Assembly (NCBI GenBank): GCA_003550325.1
Contig: QKWP01000499.1
Span: 43,147 to 107,146 of the forward strand
DNA: 64,000 bases
Direction: 5' to 3'
From: Gigaspora rosea
Taxonomy: Eukaryota > Glomeromycota > Glomeromycetes > Diversisporales > Gigasporaceae
The position numbers and the translations under genes were made by a program. Each line of letters opens with the position of its first letter. The stretch's first letter is position 1. This document shows positions 23,642-35,503 of the stretch, piece by piece. Below the pieces are notes generated by a model, which saw only the letters and a list, made by a program, of their open reading frames with translations, had not been told where the DNA came from and ran no database searches.

Positions 23642-24768
23642 ATGATACACAGCTACCACCAATTGCAACTACCAATCAAACTGGAGTACTATGACCATCA
23701 ACACCCACTAAGCAAATTACTTCACCTATCATTTCCAGTAGTAGTACCACTGTTGCTCAGCCACATCCAGCCACTACGGCAAATACTAGCAAAAAATGCT
23801 CATGGGTTGTATCACCACAAACTGCTCTTTCTAACAAAGCATCTAAAACCGCGCTCAAGAAGGCCCCTGGCAGCAGCAGACCACTCTACAGCCAGATTAC
23901 TAAGATACACCTGAACATACCACATACAGATATCATAGATCACATGGAATAGGCAACCACATTATAGAGCAAACTTGAAACACCAGATGATACACCTTTC
24001 GACCCAGAAGCCTGGTCATTTAATACTATCGCAGAAGCATTAACAATACCAGAAGGAATCTACAAGTTCACTAAATACAAACTGACAACAAGCCCCATAC
24101 AATCTAAACTCCCTGAGGCCATCTGTCTTAAATTCGGCCACTGGGACACAAGATTTTTTACCACCTTCACCAGGAACCAAAGAACCCAACTGGCACACCA
24201 GAAGGAGTACATAAGCTTATATAACGATGCCCTTGAGACATACAAAGAGGAAAATGAAGTTACATTTACCAACTGGGAAACACGCACTATCATTTACTCA
24301 ATGCTCAAAAAAATGCTAATCAGCCAATACCTCGCTAGTACCAACTTTGCTAAACTTACTATAAAAGCTACCTACGAGCTAATACGATATGCATGAGGCT
24401 TCTTGCAAATCAAAGACAAAGATGCTAAAGATCCTAAAATGCTTAAAAAAGAAATTCAAAAAGCTATTAAAGAGAGATTACTCCCACTTCCTGAGCACCC
24501 AGACCAAATTACCAAGGAAATAAAAGCAATCCTCCCCTTTGCACTCCCTATCGAACAGCGTTCGCATACCAAAGGAGTGGTCAATGCTTTAAAGAAAATC
24601 TTCAAATTCAGCAAACTCCCTGAGGCATACTTTGTAAAACTTCCTCCTCTTCCTTCACACTATAAAGAGCTAACTCTAGTTTGTGCCAGTACTTCCCATT
24701 CAAGCACAGGGCAGCCTTACCATACATACCTGAATACAAAAGAAAACTCGCTGACTACTATAAAATAG
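23642..24768 (+). pseudogene. LINE ORF1 continuation, interrupted
   Basis: Read in one frame from about 23,680, the sequence is coherent for over 350 codons (for example KIHLNIPHTDIIDHME, FDPEAWSFNTIAEALTIP, FGHWDTRFFTTFTRNQR, RSHTKGVVNALKKIF). It is interrupted by TGA near 23,689 and 24,394 and TAG near 23,948 and 23,963. The stops sit where Gln, Arg or Trp would be expected, that is, single-transition lesions. Function unknown; it is probably the body of the ORF1 protein. Confidence 0.55.
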
Positions 24769-25472
24769 ATGACCGGATCCCTGATACTTACTTTGACTTG
24801 CTACCTAAAAGAAAGCCTCTCCTCTTCACCTAGCAGGAACTCAACCCCAGAGTCAGAAGCTTCTTCCCATTTAACCCCGCTATCTCAGATGTCCCACAGT
24901 TGCTACACTCAGAGAATACTACACATTCAAGCTCTTGCCCAATGAGTATTTCAGTACAAAGCTTCCACTCCCCTCTGATACAAACAAAATCAAACAGTTA
25001 CCCAGTTTTCATTCACAATCACTAGTGATCAGGAAGCTAGAAAATTTCTAAAACAAATAACACCTTATTATAAATTCAGGCCCCCTTGCCTGAATATATC
25101 ATACAGGCCAATCCTACTGATAAGCCCATGCTGCCCAAAATAGACCAAATCATGGAAGAATTCAATATTCCAATTCTGATCGAAACACCAAAAAAATTAG
25201 TAGAAGCCATTAAAGAACTACGAAAACATTGCTACTTTACTAAACTCCCAGAGGAGTAGATCCAAATCTCTACTAACCCCCTGAGGAGCCTCTAGCAAAC
25301 TTACCCCACCCCAAACACCTACCTCAGCTTCCTAATAACTTACGCAATTTGCAAACTATCCTCTCTGATCTAAATATTGAATTATCACTCCCAATCACAT
25401 TACAACAAAATATAGCCTCCACTATGAAAACCCTCCAGTCGCACTTTAAGATTAACTCTATTCCCTGCACTT
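24769..25472 (+). other. Damaged LINE segment between ORF1 and endonuclease
   Basis: Short coding-like pieces in changing frames. The N-terminal catalytic part of the APE endonuclease, expected here, is not recognisable. Confidence 0.4.
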
Positions 25473-26095
25473 ATGATAAACAACGACCTTACTCTACATA
25501 TCCATAACATTATTACATACCCAGGCTACGCAATCGCTATCAACATCTTCTTTAAACATGACTTCAAATTTCAAATTATCTCAACTTATCTCCTATGCAA
25601 CAGCCCCCTCATCAGGCTCAATACACAAAACCGTATTATCCATTGGATACAGCAGGCCACATCACGCAATATACTACCTATTGTTCTAGGGGACTTCAAT
25701 GCTTCTACCGAAAAATACATTCCAGCTCAATCAAATACAAACTTCTCCAATTCCTCACGTACAACAATATGTATGATCTGGCATCCCACTCACAAAACCC
25801 AAGCCATACATGGCACAGCTCAAGATACAGTAGCCAAATCGACCACATATGGGTATACCACCCCATAATATTATACCTTACTAAATACATCATAGATGAC
25901 TCTTACACCAGTACTCAAAGCGATCACAAAATCCTCATATCCAAATGGTCCTTTCCATATGCCCTTAATACCAAGCCAAGACAAAAAACCCGAATCCGCA
26001 GAAGAGTCTTCGACTACAAAGCCATAGTAATGCCCTCTGGGAAAACTTCTCCAACCAAGTTAAAAGCAATCTTACTTTCCATAATACACCACTGA
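25473..26095 (+). pseudogene. LINE APE-type endonuclease (C-terminal half)
   Basis: The motifs LPIVLGDFNAS (about 25,678), then in a second frame WHSSRYSSQIDHIWV (about 25,811) and STQSDHKILISKW (about 25,911), are the GDFN, S..DHI and SDH motifs of exonuclease-endonuclease-phosphatase domains, which nick the target DNA for target-primed reverse transcription. One frame change lies between GDFN and SDH. The upstream catalytic Asn and Glu motifs were not found. Confidence 0.8.
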
Positions 26096-26400
26096 CAACA
26101 AATACTTCTGAATTCCTAGAGACCACATGGCACAAAATCCAAGCCAGCATTATCAATGCTGCGATACAACACATTCCTAACAAAAAGTTTAGTGTATGCA
26201 ACTTTCAACACACCTTCTCTGCTTCCGCAACACATCTACATATTAGCCTCAAAAAACTTAGTAGCACTATCCGGAAGATCAAACAGGTAATCAAACAGAA
26301 CCTACCAATTCCAGATCACCTTAACTCGGGTATCACAGCATTGAATCAATCATGTCAGCTTCAAATACCTCTGCTGCCACCCACTCACCAGCTCCTTTCT

Positions 26401-28032
26401 GATTGGATCAGTGAGGCAAACTTAGAATGGTAAAACTTATACCATGCCCGCAACATGAAAAACATTAAACAGATTAAGCAGCAAATCTCTGAGTCAATCC
26501 AAAAAAGATGCTCCAAGCTCTTAACTCACCCTACTTCCATGATTAACAGTATTTTAATCTGACACAAGAACCCAGTAAAATTCGACAACATAAAACTCGA
26601 GCAGGAGGTAATTACTAACCCACCTGCTATCAAAGACCACATTTAACAACACTTTGACAACTGGACAGCTCCTCACCAAGTCAACCAAAGCCTATTTGAA
26701 TCTGTATGACAAGATGAATATAACCCAAAACCTAACATTAACTTCACATGGTATGTGGATGCTCTAGCAAGCTTCAGCCAAGAAGAAGTGACTCTAACAC
26801 TTAGCCAGCTACCAAACAACAAGGCCTGTGGACCTTAGGAATTAGCTATGAAATGTTCAAACACGCAGGGCCAAACTTTATACAAGCAATAACCTCTCTC
26901 TTCAACCGCTGCCTCTCTACTCAGACCATACCTAAACAATGGAAAGAGGGCTATATCTTCCCAATCTCAAAAAAACCTATTTTTGATGGCAACCTTAACA
27001 ATACCAGGCCCATAAGCCTTGTCGAGCACATTAAGAAACTCTACACAAAGCTGCTTACTAACCGTTTAAACAACATCCTATCTAAATACGAAATCCTCTC
27101 ACCCTTCAATTATGTGGCCCTACTAGGCAACTCAACAGCCATACCGATTCATATTCTCAACAACATCATTGAAGGTTCGTTCTGCAATTCAAACCAACTT
27201 TGGCTTTTATCCCAGGACATAAGCAAAGCATATGACTCAGTTAATTTTGATCTCTTTCATAAATCACTACACAGAATTCAAATGCCCAAAACAGAGAATC
27301 AACATCCTCTTTAACCTGCTCTCCAACCGTACAAACTGAGTAATCACTAACCTCGGCCTTACCAACTCATACTCAGTTAGAAACGGCATTGACCAAGGAG
27401 AGACAATCACATTACTCTTCTGGAGAATATACTACGATCCTCTAATTACTCATATCTCAACACATTTCTCAGGATATACATAGTCAACATCGTGGTATAC
27501 CAACCTTCTCTACCAATCTACTAACCACCTTCATACATTGGTATCAGTTCTGGCTTACATGGATAATATCCTGTGGATCTCCCAATCCAAAAAGGAGCTA
27601 GAACAAATAACTGAAATGGCAGCCTCCTTTTATCAAATAGCAGACATACAAGTCAATCCATCTAAATCCATCTTCATTACAAAGCACACTTCTTCCTCTA
27701 TATCATTCTTAGACTCCCATATCAGTTCGATCCCTAAGGACCAGCTATTCAAATTTCTTGGGTGCTGGTTCACACTTGACAACAAGCAAACTGCTCAAAT
27801 TAAACTAATCCAAGAAGAAGCTACAAGCCTAGCTAGTATTGCTAGTACAAAAAGCATAACTAACAAACAAATCGCATATATCATTAACATAGTCATCATT
27901 CCAACTACCAAATATCGCCTATACAATATCGTAATTCCTCAATTAACATGCAACAAAATCTTGAGCAAATACCTAACAATCGCAAAAACAAGTCCCACCT
28001 TTCATGCTCTACTCCTAACAGTACATTGCTAA
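26401..28032 (+). pseudogene. LINE reverse transcriptase
   Basis: Recognisable blocks: LPNNKACGP (near 26,810), then GISYEMFKHAG in a shifted frame; FPISKKPIFDGNLNNTRPIS (about 26,959); motif A as WLLSQDISKAYDSV (about 27,205); motif B as VRNGIDQGETI (about 27,379); motif C as LAYMDNILWIS (about 27,548), where the second catalytic Asp of YxDD is Asn; then KFLGCWF. Stops (TAA, TGA) and frame changes separate the blocks. Even without them, loss of the second catalytic Asp argues against activity. Confidence 0.88.
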
Positions 28033-28991
28033 ACCATAACTTATACAATATCCGGAACATATGGGACATCCAGCTACAACACCATATCAGCAACTTCCTG
28101 CAACGTTTAAACAATCCTTCAACACTTGGTACTTCAACTCGTATTAGACTCCAACAATTGCAAAACAAACTATGGTCCACAACCAATATTCTTCAATACC
28201 TGCAACCAACTATCGATGGCCCCAACAGACACACAACCAACTTCAAAATTATCCAGCTTTTCAACCACTTGGGCATTACTGTCCTAGCTAATCCGGGCGT
28301 CCTATGGCTCAAGACAATTAACAATAGTTGCACACTACTTAAAAGCATTCTCTCCAAACACCCAAAATACAAAACCTTCAAGCAACAGCTACGTCATAAC
28401 CACATCCTCTATTTAGAACAATTGAGCTCAGCAGACAACAACATCCTGCTTGAATGGCAACATATCTTGCCTAGACTCCTTTACCTCCCTAGAGGAAAAA
28501 AACCACTCTGGTTCTCACACTTAGAAGACACAATTCTATCTCACAAACTCCAACGTACTATTTCCCCAGAGCTTAGACCCAACGGTTTAACCCATTTGCC
28601 TATCAAACAAACTCAATACCCAAATTCCGTAAACCATGGTTACTAACATACAAAGACAATAAGATCATTATTGGACAAATAAGAAAAACCTTTAAACAAA
28701 CCAATACAGTCTCTATCACACACTGGCAATACGACATAGATCTGTCCCACTTCAACCAATACCCCCTCCCCCAGTTCAATGTTCTCCCTGCACCGGTTGT
28801 CACCTTAACTCAAACTGTATTACAAGTTGCTGCACTCTAGAAATTTCAGCAATTCTTTCTACCCAATTCTTGGGCAGGAAAACTACTAACAAACAACTCA
28901 AATTCAATGCTAACTACATTGACCTTATCTATTCAGTAGCAATCAAGCACCCTCTCACCACCCCACCACTACCTACATCACCGATTCACTA

Positions 28992-29462
28992 GTGCCAACC
29001 CTTTTCCATGACAATGAGGCCTCACAAAATCTCTTCAGAATTGCACATAACAACTCTACTGCCCAGCACTTCACTTTCTATACAGATGGTTCTGTGGTGG
29101 AAATTGGCACTAACCAATGCTCTATTGGCATCAGCTGGGCACAAATCCACAATGATCAAATCACTTATCAGTTCACAGCACAAGCACACAGCTGGCCTTC
29201 ATCGTATAAAGCCGAGCTCTTGGCTATCCTTTCAGCCATATCTACTGTACCACACAACTCTACAGTTGATATCTTTACAGATTTCCTGTCCGTAATCTCC
29301 AAATACAATAAGCTCCTAACCACCTCAAGACATTCCTTCAAATACTTCAAGTTTAACTCTTGGCCAGCCTACACACCCTCCTCAATGCTGTACAGGCATT
29401 CAACATCTAGCTCAGCTTCCACAAAGTCCAAGCGCACACAGACAACAGCTATAACAATCTAG
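28992..29462 (+). pseudogene. LINE RNase H domain
   Basis: FYTDGSV (first Asp), KAELLAILSAI (Glu) and DIFTDFLSVIS (second Asp) follow in the RNase H order. The domain degrades the RNA strand in RNA/DNA hybrids and is an accessory of the I/Tad1-type LINE grade. The frame ends in a region of changed frames (29,340-29,470), so the last catalytic Asp is not confidently placed. Confidence 0.82.
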
Positions 29463-29499
29463 CAGATCGCTTAGCTAGAAACTATACACTTCAACACAA

Positions 29500-30396
29500 G
29501 CTACTTTTCAACCATGCAAACTTACACAACCTATACCTCTTCCTGCAGTGGGAAGGACACTCTGTTGAAAGCCCAACAAGGCGTTTCATTAGAAATATCT
29601 GCAAAGCACATATAATTGCTATGTGGTCATGGACACACTTCTCTCACTATATAGACTGGAATACCACCTGGTTATACTTTAACAACAACCAAAAAAGCTC
29701 TAACCATTTTACTAATCCTAAACTTAACTATCAGAAATCATTCAAAATCAAACTCCTTCTCAACAACCTCCCAACATACTCACACTTCCACACAATATAT
29801 CCAGAAAAATTTACGTCACCCAACTGTTTTCTTGCAACCTCCCTGACTCACCTCTACACTGGCTTAGCTGCCAAAACTCCTCTCTTCTTCACGAAATCAT
29901 TCACTCAGTTATACATGAGTTTACTAAGAGCTTAGAACTCCCACCCACCCAACTAGACAAACTAGTACAACTGATCCTTACTCATCCAGCATTCAACCCT
30001 AACTCATCCTTTTTATACCTGTACTCGCTAAACTCCACGCTCAAAGGTCTTATCCCAAGACCCCTAATCGAAGAAATATAGCCCTTTGATCTATCTTACA
30101 AACAAGCATCCCAAGTCATCATCAAAATCCTCCCAAAACTATCAGAAGAGATATATGAACAGATATGGAAGCCATACTGCACCTTCCTTGCCCAATGGAA
30201 AAGAATAAACAAAATCCCTTCTAAATACAAACGCACCCAAATACAACAACAACATCCATCTCACAAAAAGTCACACTAGCACAGAACCTATATATTCAGC
30301 TGCCTTTGCGGCCTCCCTGACCAATTACACTCTGACTCTAACAACTGCCCACCGATAGGCCAAGCCCTTCGAAAGTTAGCATTTGGTCCATAATGT
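29500..30396 (+). pseudogene. LINE ORF2 C-terminal region with Cys/His knuckle
   Basis: Coding-like pieces (RFIRNICKAHIIAMWSW, YFNNNQKSSNHF, KSFKIKLLLNNLPTYSHF) lead to a final CLCGLPDQLHSDSNNC near 30,312. This is a CxC...H...C arrangement like the knuckle that ends many LINE ORF2 proteins. Broken by frame changes. Confidence 0.55.
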
Positions 30397-30586
30397 GGAT
30401 CAAATACAGTGCACCTACAAATAGTATTTTAACCATCCAAATCTAGGTGAGTCTTGACCACTCTAGTAGGTTTAGGTCGCAGATAAATTAGTCTGAGCTT
30501 CTATTATTGCATGTAATTTATATGTATTTGTCCTTGTACAATTTAAGTTTTTATACATTATATATAATTACTTATATAAATTACTC

Positions 30587-30592
30587 AATAAA
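30587..30592 (+). promoter_or_regulatory. AATAAA polyadenylation signal of the LINE
   Basis: AATAAA lies 23 bases before the start of the A run at 30,616, as expected for a polymerase II-style 3' end. Confidence 0.75.
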
Positions 30593-30612
30593 AGATATAA
30601 GCAAGGCCTCAC

Positions 30613-30615
<3 letters not shown>

Positions 30616-30681
<66 letters not shown>
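30616..30681 (+). repeat. 66-nt uninterrupted A tail
   Basis: An unbroken run of A from 30,616 to 30,681, immediately followed by the 3' target duplication. Such a long pure tail normally erodes quickly, pointing to recent insertion, unless the length is an assembly effect. Confidence 0.9.
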
Positions 30682-30682
<1 letters not shown>

Positions 30683-30695
30683 CAAACTGATCAAA

Positions 30696-31499
30696 TTGAT
30701 AAGAGAGATAATAAGTTCTATAGTGAATCAATTTTCAATAGAACTAATAGTAATTTAATTGCAAATTAGCTCAACTATAGTAATATACTGAAATAATAAG
30801 TAAGTTTTATAACAGAATTGTTTACTGTAACTCATGATAATTCTGATGAAGCTAATTCAACCTTAAATACAGACTGGAATAGCAAGCAAGTTTCATAAGA
30901 GAATTTTTACAAATTTATAGTAGAAATCATAGTAATTCAAATGCACACCAACTCAGCTACATTGATTAATTGAAAAAATCAGAGGCACCATAGGCACCCT
31001 AATTTTTTCTTTGTTGTATATTCTAAAACTGCATTACATAAAAAATCTTATTTTTAGAAAGAATAGCTCATTTTAAAAGGAAATATAAAAAAAAATGCAG
31101 ATATTTGTAAAAGGAAATTTAGAATATGATAGTATAATTGTAGACTAAATAAATCTATATTAATGCTGAAAATTACTGCTTATATCTGCAATCTTAATTC
31201 TTTAAATAATATATTCTAGGCCTTTACAATTCATATTTACAATTGCTATAAAAAACCAATATCTCATTAAAACAGTAAGGCTTTTGGTATTGTTTCAAAT
31301 TACAGATATTTTTTAAAAGAAGAAATACATATATAAATGTTACATGTATTACTATATAGATATAATTTACTTGCACTAATTTATTTACTATATATTGATA
31401 TATTATTGTATATATGTACATACATATGTATTCTATACATATAATCACATAATATATGAGTATATGCAAAATCATGTAATTTGGCATGTGCTTGTAGAT
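30696..31499. other. AT-rich gene-free region
   Basis: Continues the repeat interrupted by the LINE (to about 30,960). The minus frame 31,224-31,487 is Ile/Tyr-rich low complexity and not credible. Confidence 0.45.
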
Positions 31500-32529
31500 G
31501 CAATACTTTCATTTTTGATATATCTGTATCTACTTTTTTAATACACCTAAATGTAACCCAAAAATCTTATTACTTTATTGAGACATGACGATTTAAAAAG
31601 TTATATAATCACTATACTTAAATCAGCCAATAGGATTACAGATAAGATTCTAAAAAATTTATAACTAAGGCTATCAAAGTTAATTTTTTATTTTGCATTA
31701 CATGAGTTTCAAAATTCCCAGTAAGTTAGTTGGATTTTTTTATCTATTATAAATTAATAGCCTTATATTGCATCTAAGGCTATATAAAGTTAATTTTATA
31801 CTTTGCATAACATGGAATTAGAAAATTAGTGTTAATTGTCAGATTATTTATCGACCCTGTTAGATAATTTCACAAAGTAAATGTCTCCATCAGGTAATAT
31901 TGGAATAATTTATAAGAAAAATTAAATAACAAAAATAGAATAATTGGAACAATTGGGACTTAAAAAAAAAATTAAAAAAATTGAAAGCAAGTAATACAAA
32001 ACAAAAATTTAATTTTGCATGACCTGAGCTTGAATTTTTTTAATCAGACCTAATTTTTTTTTATTATGCCAATCATACTTGGACTTCTATTTAAAGTTGT
32101 AAAAAATAAGCTTACCATGTTAATGGTAGTAAGATTATCAAAATTAGCTTAGTGTATCACAAAATACATATTAAAAAAAGGTTTGCTATTTCTTTAAATT
32201 TTTTTAACTTTAAATAATCGCAAAATTTTTTATTAAATTCTCATGATATCTGAGCCAATCTTAATAATCTAACTACCTTTGAAATTATTATGTTTTTTTC
32301 TACAATTTTTGTTAAACATTTAATTAAGGTTAGCATAATAAAAAATTGAGTTTTGATTGAGAAGACCTTAAGCTTTATTTATAAATTTCTTTATAATCTT
32401 ACTTATAATCCTATTTGTCAATTTTAAGCATGGTGTTATGAGATTTTTAAAATTATCATATTTTCTTATATCTAAAAAAAGTAAAAGTATTTTAAGAGTA
32501 TCAAAAAAGTAAGTACAGATGTATCAAAA
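31500..32529. mobile_element. Partial relative of the 825-bp foldback family
   Basis: The left side (GCAATACTTTCATTTTTGAT, then TGTATCTACTTTTTTAATAC) resembles the start of the element at 14,350. The right side (GTATCAAAAAAGTAAGTACA, GATGTATCAAAA) is its inverse, but stops where a pogo-like end begins. The interior is unrelated AT-rich sequence. The right terminus is missing. Confidence 0.55.
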
Positions 32530-33515
32530 TACAGTTAGACCTCCATAAATGCAACCTCCATAAATGCAATACCTTCCTAAATGCACGTTTTTTCTTTTCC
32601 ATAACTAAAACCAAATGTGTTTATATATTTTTTATTATTTTATTATAATTAGAGTAAGAGTTAGTTAGAGATTAGGGTTAAGCTTATCTATATGTAAAAT
32701 TGTCTTCTTGACATTTTTTATTAATGCTTCTAAACAGGTTTAAATACTCGTTTCTTTTATTTTTAGCATTTTTTACTTTTTTTTATTTTTGTTTCATCAT
32801 CTAATTATAAAGATCAAATATTACAATTTGATTGGCTTTCTATTACATGAATACACCTGGTTTTAGGCAACCCCTTTTATGGATTTGTTTCATTTGCAAA
32901 AAAGTATATGCCTGGCTATATATTAAAAGTTAGAGAATATTTTATATATTTTCACATTTTGAAAGTCAGTAAAGTCTTTATGTTTTTGCAAATATAGAAT
33001 ATTATAGATTGTTTTTAATTTTAACATATGATTAGTATAGTTCATAATATATAAAAAACCTTTTAGTTATCCTACAAAATTTTCACTAAGTAATGGTTAT
33101 TCTACTTTAACAAACAAGAAGACAAAAAATTAAACAAAATTTCAACAAACTAAAGATGTATTTAAATTGTATACAAGTATATCTTTATTTCTTTCCAAAG
33201 TAGAAGTTTCTTTTATAATATATCAAACTAAGTTTTGCACTCAAAAACTGCCATTATTTGATCGAATAATCGATATTATTAAAGCTATAAAAGTTAAAAA
33301 TACTTAGGATATACAGGATATATTAATAGTATCAGATAATTTAAATAATTGACAGATTACTCCATAGTAGTGACCTTAAAAGAAAAGTAATTCAAAGGAG
33401 TATAATTTTTTTACTAATTTAAAATGATTCATTAATAATAAAACTGTTACCGGTATCTATATTTATATATAAGCTAGTGCAAAAAGATTTGCATTTCAAA
33501 TAGCTCTGATTAAAA
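32530..33515. other. pogo-like 5' end plus AT-rich spacer
   Basis: TA then CAGTTAGACCTCCATAAATG at 32,530 looks like a Tc1/pogo-type end (compare CAGT..GACCTC). Direct repeats of CTCCATAAATGCAA follow. I could not find the matching right end. No gene. Confidence 0.35.
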
Positions 33516-33523
33516 TATTTTTT

Positions 33524-34279
33524 GTGAACTGCTATTTACACCATGGTTTTTGCTATTTGCACCATGGATTTCTTGTAACATTAGATCATCAATCAACCTT
33601 TTCTATTTGCACCATGTTATAGTTACACAAACGTTTGTACTTCTATATGTTGTTAATCTACAAAAAAAATGAGTTTTTATTGGTGCAGCATTAAAATGGT
33701 CTGAGATTACACAAAAATTGCAAAAATCTAGCCTGCATCATGTTAAGGGCTTAAAAAATTAGGGTAAGGGTTGGGCCGCATTATAAAATTAGGGTTAGAG
33801 TTGGTCTGTATTATAAAATTATGTTAGCAGGCCTACTAGATTAGTTATCAAAATAAGACTTGTATAACGTTATAAGACATTAATGGCGCGAATAACTATT
33901 AATCTACAAAAAAGGCGAGTTTTTATTGGTGCAACATGAAAATAGTCCAAGGTTACACAAATTTGCAAAAATCTGGCCCATATTATGTTAAGGCCTTAAA
34001 AAATTAGAGTAAGGGTTGGCCCGAATTATAAAATTAGGGTTCGGGTTGGCTCGCATTATAAAATTAGATTAGCAGGCCTACTAGATTACCAAAACAAGAT
34101 TTGTATAACGTTACACAATTTTAACTGTGCAAATTAACTGGTAATCTACAAAAAAAGGTTAGTTTTTATTGGTGCAATATATATTACTATGGTGTAAATA
34201 GAAAGGTTGATTGATGATCTAATGTTATATGAAATCCATACTGCAAATAGCAAAAGCCATGGTATAAATAGCGGTTCCC
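33524..34279. mobile_element. 756-bp foldback with 8-9-bp TSD and internal tandem repeat
   Basis: The left end is GTGAACTGCTATTTACACC; the right end inverse is GGGAACCGCTATTTATACC. TATTTTTT(G) flanks it on both sides (from 33,516 and from 34,280). The arms pair over about 85 bp, including GATCATCAATCAACCTTTC and its inverse. The loop holds 2.2 copies of a unit of about 245 bp starting TTAATCTACAAAAAA and containing GCAGGCCTACTAGATTA. No ORF. Confidence 0.85.
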
Positions 34280-34859
34280 TATTTTTTGTACAAATTAATT
34301 TTTAATTTTGTTTAATTTAATATAATTATTAGGCTATCAGATTGATAAAAAAAAATTATTTTGATTATTTTATTGATAAAATAAAAAAATTTATTAATAG
34401 TAACTTTTTTTAAAAATATTTACTATATAATTTACTATAGTAATTTATATATACACGTATATAGTAAAAAGATCAAATTATCTCACTATAAAGCTAAATT
34501 TTTCACAACTAGTAATTCAATTTTGCTTATATTTAAACACTATTTTAACCATATCTTTATTATATGCACATTAATGCATTTGTATAGTACAAGCTTATAC
34601 AACTTCAAAATTATTTAAAATATTTTTTTTTAAAAAAATATTTTTTCAAAAAAGTGAATAGTACATATTTAATTATTAAAATAAAACAATATTAAGACAA
34701 TAAAAATAATATAATAAGTTAGATTAAATCTTATTTTATTTAATTCTAAAAAATTTTTAATAATTAATCAAGAAATAAAAAAACTTTGCCTTAGTGTCAA
34801 AATTATGAAATTTTTTGAGGTGCAAATCTTTTTGCACTAACCATATTTTATATTTAACT

Positions 34860-35503
34860 CTTTGAATAAAAAAAGAATTTGAAGCAATGCAAAAGCATTT
34901 TGCAGCTGCTAAACTTGTATATAAAAATTATTGCAGTGCAATCTGAACACAACATGAAATAAATAAATTGCTCTAATGTAAATATCAATAGTCAAGTGAT
35001 GCTATAAAGATTTACACAGCTTTACAAAGATAAGCATACAAACAAACTGGCTGCTAGAGAAGAATTTGAGAAATGTGAACAAAATGTTGAACAAAAATAC
35101 ATAGAGTTGATCAATTATATTGCAATATCATAAAAACAGGTCTGGAGTAATAAGATCTATAGTGCATTTATATATAATATGATTGCTTTAATAATACTTA
35201 ATATAATCTTATTCAGCAGTATTCAAACTATTTTTGAACCAAAGAAATAGCAAAAGCTGGCTGATAAATTGAAGAATTGCTTATTCAAAAAACAAATAAA
35301 GAAGAAAATAAATTGGTGGTCAAAATTGTTCATATATTTGTAAAAAGGCTTGAAAATCCTAAAGCAAATATGGAAAAATTGACACAATCATTAATACTAA
35401 TATTTAGTAAATTGCGACACACAGATCTATATGATTTACTATATAAAATTGCTAAGCCATAAATACCATTTTATGACAAAGTGAAGTCATTTTTTTACTA
35501 AGT
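34860..35503 (+). pseudogene. Decayed unknown host-like gene, helical
   Basis: Coherent pieces in sequence: EFEAMQKHFAAAKLVYKNYC (34,876), FTQLYKDKHTNKLAAREEF then EKCEQNVEQKYIELINYI (35,005-35,115), then LVVKIVHIFVKRLENPKANM, TQSLILIFSKLRHTDLYDLL, KIAKP, a TAA, and IPFYDKVKSFFY. Charged, helix-like composition resembling an uncharacterised Glomeromycotina protein I cannot name. Several stops and frame changes, so probably not expressed as one protein. Confidence 0.45.

Larger units (their letters stand above)
22656..30681 (+). mobile_element. Non-LTR retrotransposon (LINE) with TSD and 66-nt A tail
   Basis: AAACTGATCAAA occurs just before it (22,644-22,655) and just after the A tail (30,684-30,695), extended as GCAAA(A)CTGATCAAA with one base gained or lost: a target-site duplication. 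The order is ORF1, a damaged ORF1/ORF2 junction, APE-type endonuclease, reverse transcriptase, RNase H and a Cys/His knuckle, then a 3' UTR with AATAAA and an uninterrupted run of 66 A. RNase H plus APE endonuclease suggests the I/Tad1-like grade; the clade is an inference. The sense strand is C/A-rich and G-poor, unlike the AT-rich flanks. All frames are broken by stops and frame changes. Confidence 0.9.

Noticed and set aside
31224-31487. Ile/Tyr-rich minus-strand frame
   Set aside because: Product of TA-rich low-complexity DNA.
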